From Solirubrobacteraceae bacterium (lineage in GTDB: Bacteria; Actinomycetota; Thermoleophilia; Solirubrobacterales; Solirubrobacteraceae), in the NCBI GenBank assembly GCA_030038955.1, contig JASHQV010000264.1, positions 1 to 5,970 of the forward strand: a DNA stretch of 5,970 nucleotides, given 5' to 3'. Shown here in pieces: positions 5,287 through 5,970 of the stretch. The notes below the pieces were generated by a model, which had not been told where the DNA came from, did no database searches, and saw only the letters and a program-made list of their open reading frames with translations. How positions within the stretch are numbered: position 1 is the stretch's first letter; each line of letters opens with the position of its first letter. The position numbers were made by a program, and so were the translations under genes.

Positions 5287-5311
5287 AACACTCCTACGAG
5301 AGCGAAGCGAC

Positions 5312-5425
5312 GTGAAAGTACGACCGTCGGTCAAGCCGATGTGTGAAAAGTGCAAGGTCATCCGCCGGCACGGGCGCGTGCTGGTGATCTGCTCCAACCC
5401 TCGTCACAAGCAGCGGCAGGGATGA
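5312..5425 (+). CDS. rpmJ: 50S ribosomal protein L36 (bL36)
   Basis: Tiny zinc-ribbon protein of the large ribosomal subunit, here 37 residues, which is the standard length. It begins KVRPSVKPMCEKCKVIRR after the initiator and ends NPRHKQRQG. The zinc ligands Cys11, Cys14, Cys27 and His32 are all present (the Cys-containing form). The start codon is GTG; the canonical protein starts exactly here (M/V-KVRPSVKP). An in-frame ATG at 5192 would add 40 residues but they resemble no L36 and are probably untranslated leader. The Shine-Dalgarno is weak (GAGAG about 9-13 bases upstream). rpsM follows after a 76-bp hairpin-containing gap. Confidence 0.97.
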   Translation: MKVRPSVKPMCEKCKVIRRHGRVLVICSNPRHKQRQG

Positions 5426-5441
5426 GTGCGGCGAGCCGCAC
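5426..5441 (+). repeat. Hairpin directly after the rpmJ stop
   Basis: GTGCGG (5426-5431) pairs perfectly with CCGCAC (5436-5441) around a CGAG loop, starting at the first base after the TGA. No T-tract follows. It may limit read-through or protect the mRNA end; function unknown. Confidence 0.55.
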
Positions 5442-5471
5442 GCGAACGGTAATCGCGAGCACTGCCTCGGG

Positions 5472-5488
5472 ACGCGGTGCCGGAGGCA
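5472..5488 (+). repeat. 17-bp intergenic repeat, copy 1
   Basis: ACGCGGTGCCGGAGGCA matches 5923-5939 at 16 of 17 positions. The core TGCCGGAGGCA is itself an inverted repeat around GGA. Copy 1 lies just before rpsM. Confidence 0.7.
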
Positions 5489-5493
5489 CCGCG
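5473..5493 (+). promoter_or_regulatory. 9-bp perfect hairpin next to the rpsM ribosome binding site
   Basis: CGCGGTGCC (5473-5481) pairs perfectly with GGCACCGCG (5485-5493) around a GGA loop. A GGAGG lies at the loop and first stem bases (5482-5486), 15 bases from the ATG. A second GGAG (5493-5496), 5 bases from the rpsM ATG, begins at the last base of the stem. The structure therefore overlaps or abuts both possible ribosome binding sites and could modulate rpsM translation. Most of it recurs at 5923-5939. Confidence 0.6.
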
Positions 5494-5501
5494 GAGCACT
5501 G

Positions 5502-5885
5502 ATGGCGCGGATCTCGGGGATCAACATCCCCCTCAACAAGCGCGTCGAAGTCGGCCTCACCTACATCTACGGGATCGACCGTCCCACCTCCAACAAGCTG
5601 CTGGCCGAGGTCGGGATCGAACCCGACCGCAAGGTCCGGGACCTGACCGAGGACGAGGTCGTCAAGCTGCGCGAGCTGATCGACACGTCGCTGACGGTCG
5701 AGGGCGATCTGCGCCGCGAGCGCTCGCAGGACATCAAGCGCCTCCAGGAGATCGGCTGCTACCGCGGCCTCCGCCACCGCCGCGGGCTGCCGGTCAGAGG
5801 CCAGAACACGAAGACCAACGCCCGCACCCGCAAGGGCCCGAAGCGCCTGCAGGTTGCCGGCAAGAAGAAGGTACGGAAGAAGTGA
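5502..5885 (+). CDS. rpsM: 30S ribosomal protein S13 (uS13)
   Basis: Small-subunit head protein that contacts 16S rRNA, the P-site tRNA and the large subunit through intersubunit bridges. The 127-residue length is slightly above the E. coli form (118) and typical of Actinomycetota. Landmarks: MARISGINIPLNKRVEVGLTYIYGID (1-26, helix-two-turn-helix entry), the central helices through VVKLRELID (53-61), the signature YRGLRHRRGLPVRGQNTKTNARTRKGP (87-113), and a very basic tail ending KKKVRKK that reaches the decoding centre. The ATG is the canonical start, with GGAG at 5493-5496. In the alpha-operon order, rpsK, rpsD, rpoA and rplQ would be expected to follow beyond the window. Confidence 0.98.
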   Translation: MARISGINIPLNKRVEVGLTYIYGIDRPTSNKLLAEVGIEPDRKVRDLTEDEVVKLRELIDTSLTVEGDLRRERSQDIKRLQEIGCYRGLRHRRGLPVRGQNTKTNARTRKGPKRLQVAGKKKVRKK

Positions 5886-5908
5886 GCGCGCAGCGGAGAG
5901 TGAGCGCG
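5881..5908 (+). repeat. Short direct repeat at the rpsM end
   Basis: AGTGAGCGCG occurs at 5881-5890 and 5899-5908, an 18-base period, with further partial matches up to about 5917 (GAGCGTGAGCGG). The first copy includes the rpsM stop codon. It resembles local slippage or duplication in low-complexity G/C sequence. Confidence 0.6.
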
Positions 5909-5970
5909 GAGCGTGAGCGGTTACGCGATGCCGGAGGCAGAGCTCGTTCTCAGAACGCGGGTCTGGATGA
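5886..5970. other. Spacer after rpsM, expected to lead to rpsK
   Basis: No rpsK sequence is recognisable in these last 85 bases. The stretch holds the direct repeat, copy 2 of the 17-bp repeat, and a small 5-bp stem at 5945-5957 (CGTTC, TCA loop, GAACG). An ATG at 5929 opens a frame to the window end (MPEAELVLRTRV) but does not look like S11; an ATG at 5967 is too close to the end to judge. Confidence 0.6.
5923..5939 (+). repeat. 17-bp intergenic repeat, copy 2
   Basis: ACGCGATGCCGGAGGCA is the second copy of the element at 5472-5488 (one mismatch). Here the stem reduces to TGCC/GGCA because the outer bases are not complementary. It lies 38 bases after rpsM and contains GGAGG at 5933-5937. 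Confidence 0.7.

Larger units (their letters stand above)
5120..5311. other. map-rpmJ spacer; infA absent
   Basis: This 192-bp gap is where many bacteria, including most Actinomycetota, carry infA (translation initiation factor IF-1, ~72 codons). The gap is too short for a full infA, and no frame shows its characteristic residues. It contains two hairpins after map, an extended -10-like promoter and a G/C-rich leader with several small stems, described separately. Confidence 0.75.

Noticed and set aside
5929..5970. ATG-initiated open frame running off the right end, as a candidate rpsK start
   Set aside because: The residues MPEAELVLRTRV do not resemble S11, and the sequence is mostly the 17-bp intergenic repeat.
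1..5970. CRISPR array, tRNA, rRNA, defence or secondary-metabolite system
   Set aside because: No regularly spaced repeats, cloverleaf sequences or associated proteins are visible. Apart from the acyltransferase, all genes are translation or secretion housekeeping genes.

Overview
The window is a ribosomal-protein operon segment (3' half of the spc operon running into the alpha operon) from a high-GC bacterium, all on the + strand. Gene content and order (rpmD-rplO-secY-adk-map-rpmJ-rpsM), strong GC bias at third codon positions, promoter-like TAnnnT boxes only a few bases before start codons, and the style of the proteins point to Actinomycetota. A deep-branching class such as Thermoleophilia is my best guess, but this is an inference from general resemblance, not a database match.

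Layout. 1-123: end of rpmD (uL30). 123-869: rplO (uL15) with an unusual ~70-residue Ala/Lys/Thr-rich N-terminal extension containing a 36-bp tandem duplication. 880-2163: secY. 2164-2250: short gap with a promoter-like box. 2251-3438: a membrane acyltransferase-3 gene that is not part of the usual operon. 3435-3624: a 190-bp segment bounded by perfect 20-bp inverted repeats ending in CTAG, best read as a miniature inverted-repeat transposable element (MITE) inserted between the acyltransferase stop codon and adk. 3637-4311: adk. 4311-4346: an 11-codon mini-ORF that overlaps both the adk stop and the map start. 4343-5119: map. 5120-5311: a 192-bp non-coding leader rich in potential hairpins, where infA would normally lie. 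5312-5425: rpmJ (bL36). 5426-5501: two hairpins. 5502-5885: rpsM (uS13). 5886-5970: repeat-containing spacer before the expected rpsK.

How the genes work together: the ribosomal proteins build both subunits, SecY forms the protein-export channel, adenylate kinase balances adenine nucleotides, and methionine aminopeptidase trims new proteins. The acyltransferase probably modifies a cell-envelope glycan or lipid and looks like a passenger with its own promoter. I see no defence system, CRISPR array, tRNA or rRNA. The most notable non-genic structures are the MITE-like element, the adk/map coupling mini-ORF, and a 17-bp hairpin-forming repeat that flanks rpsM.
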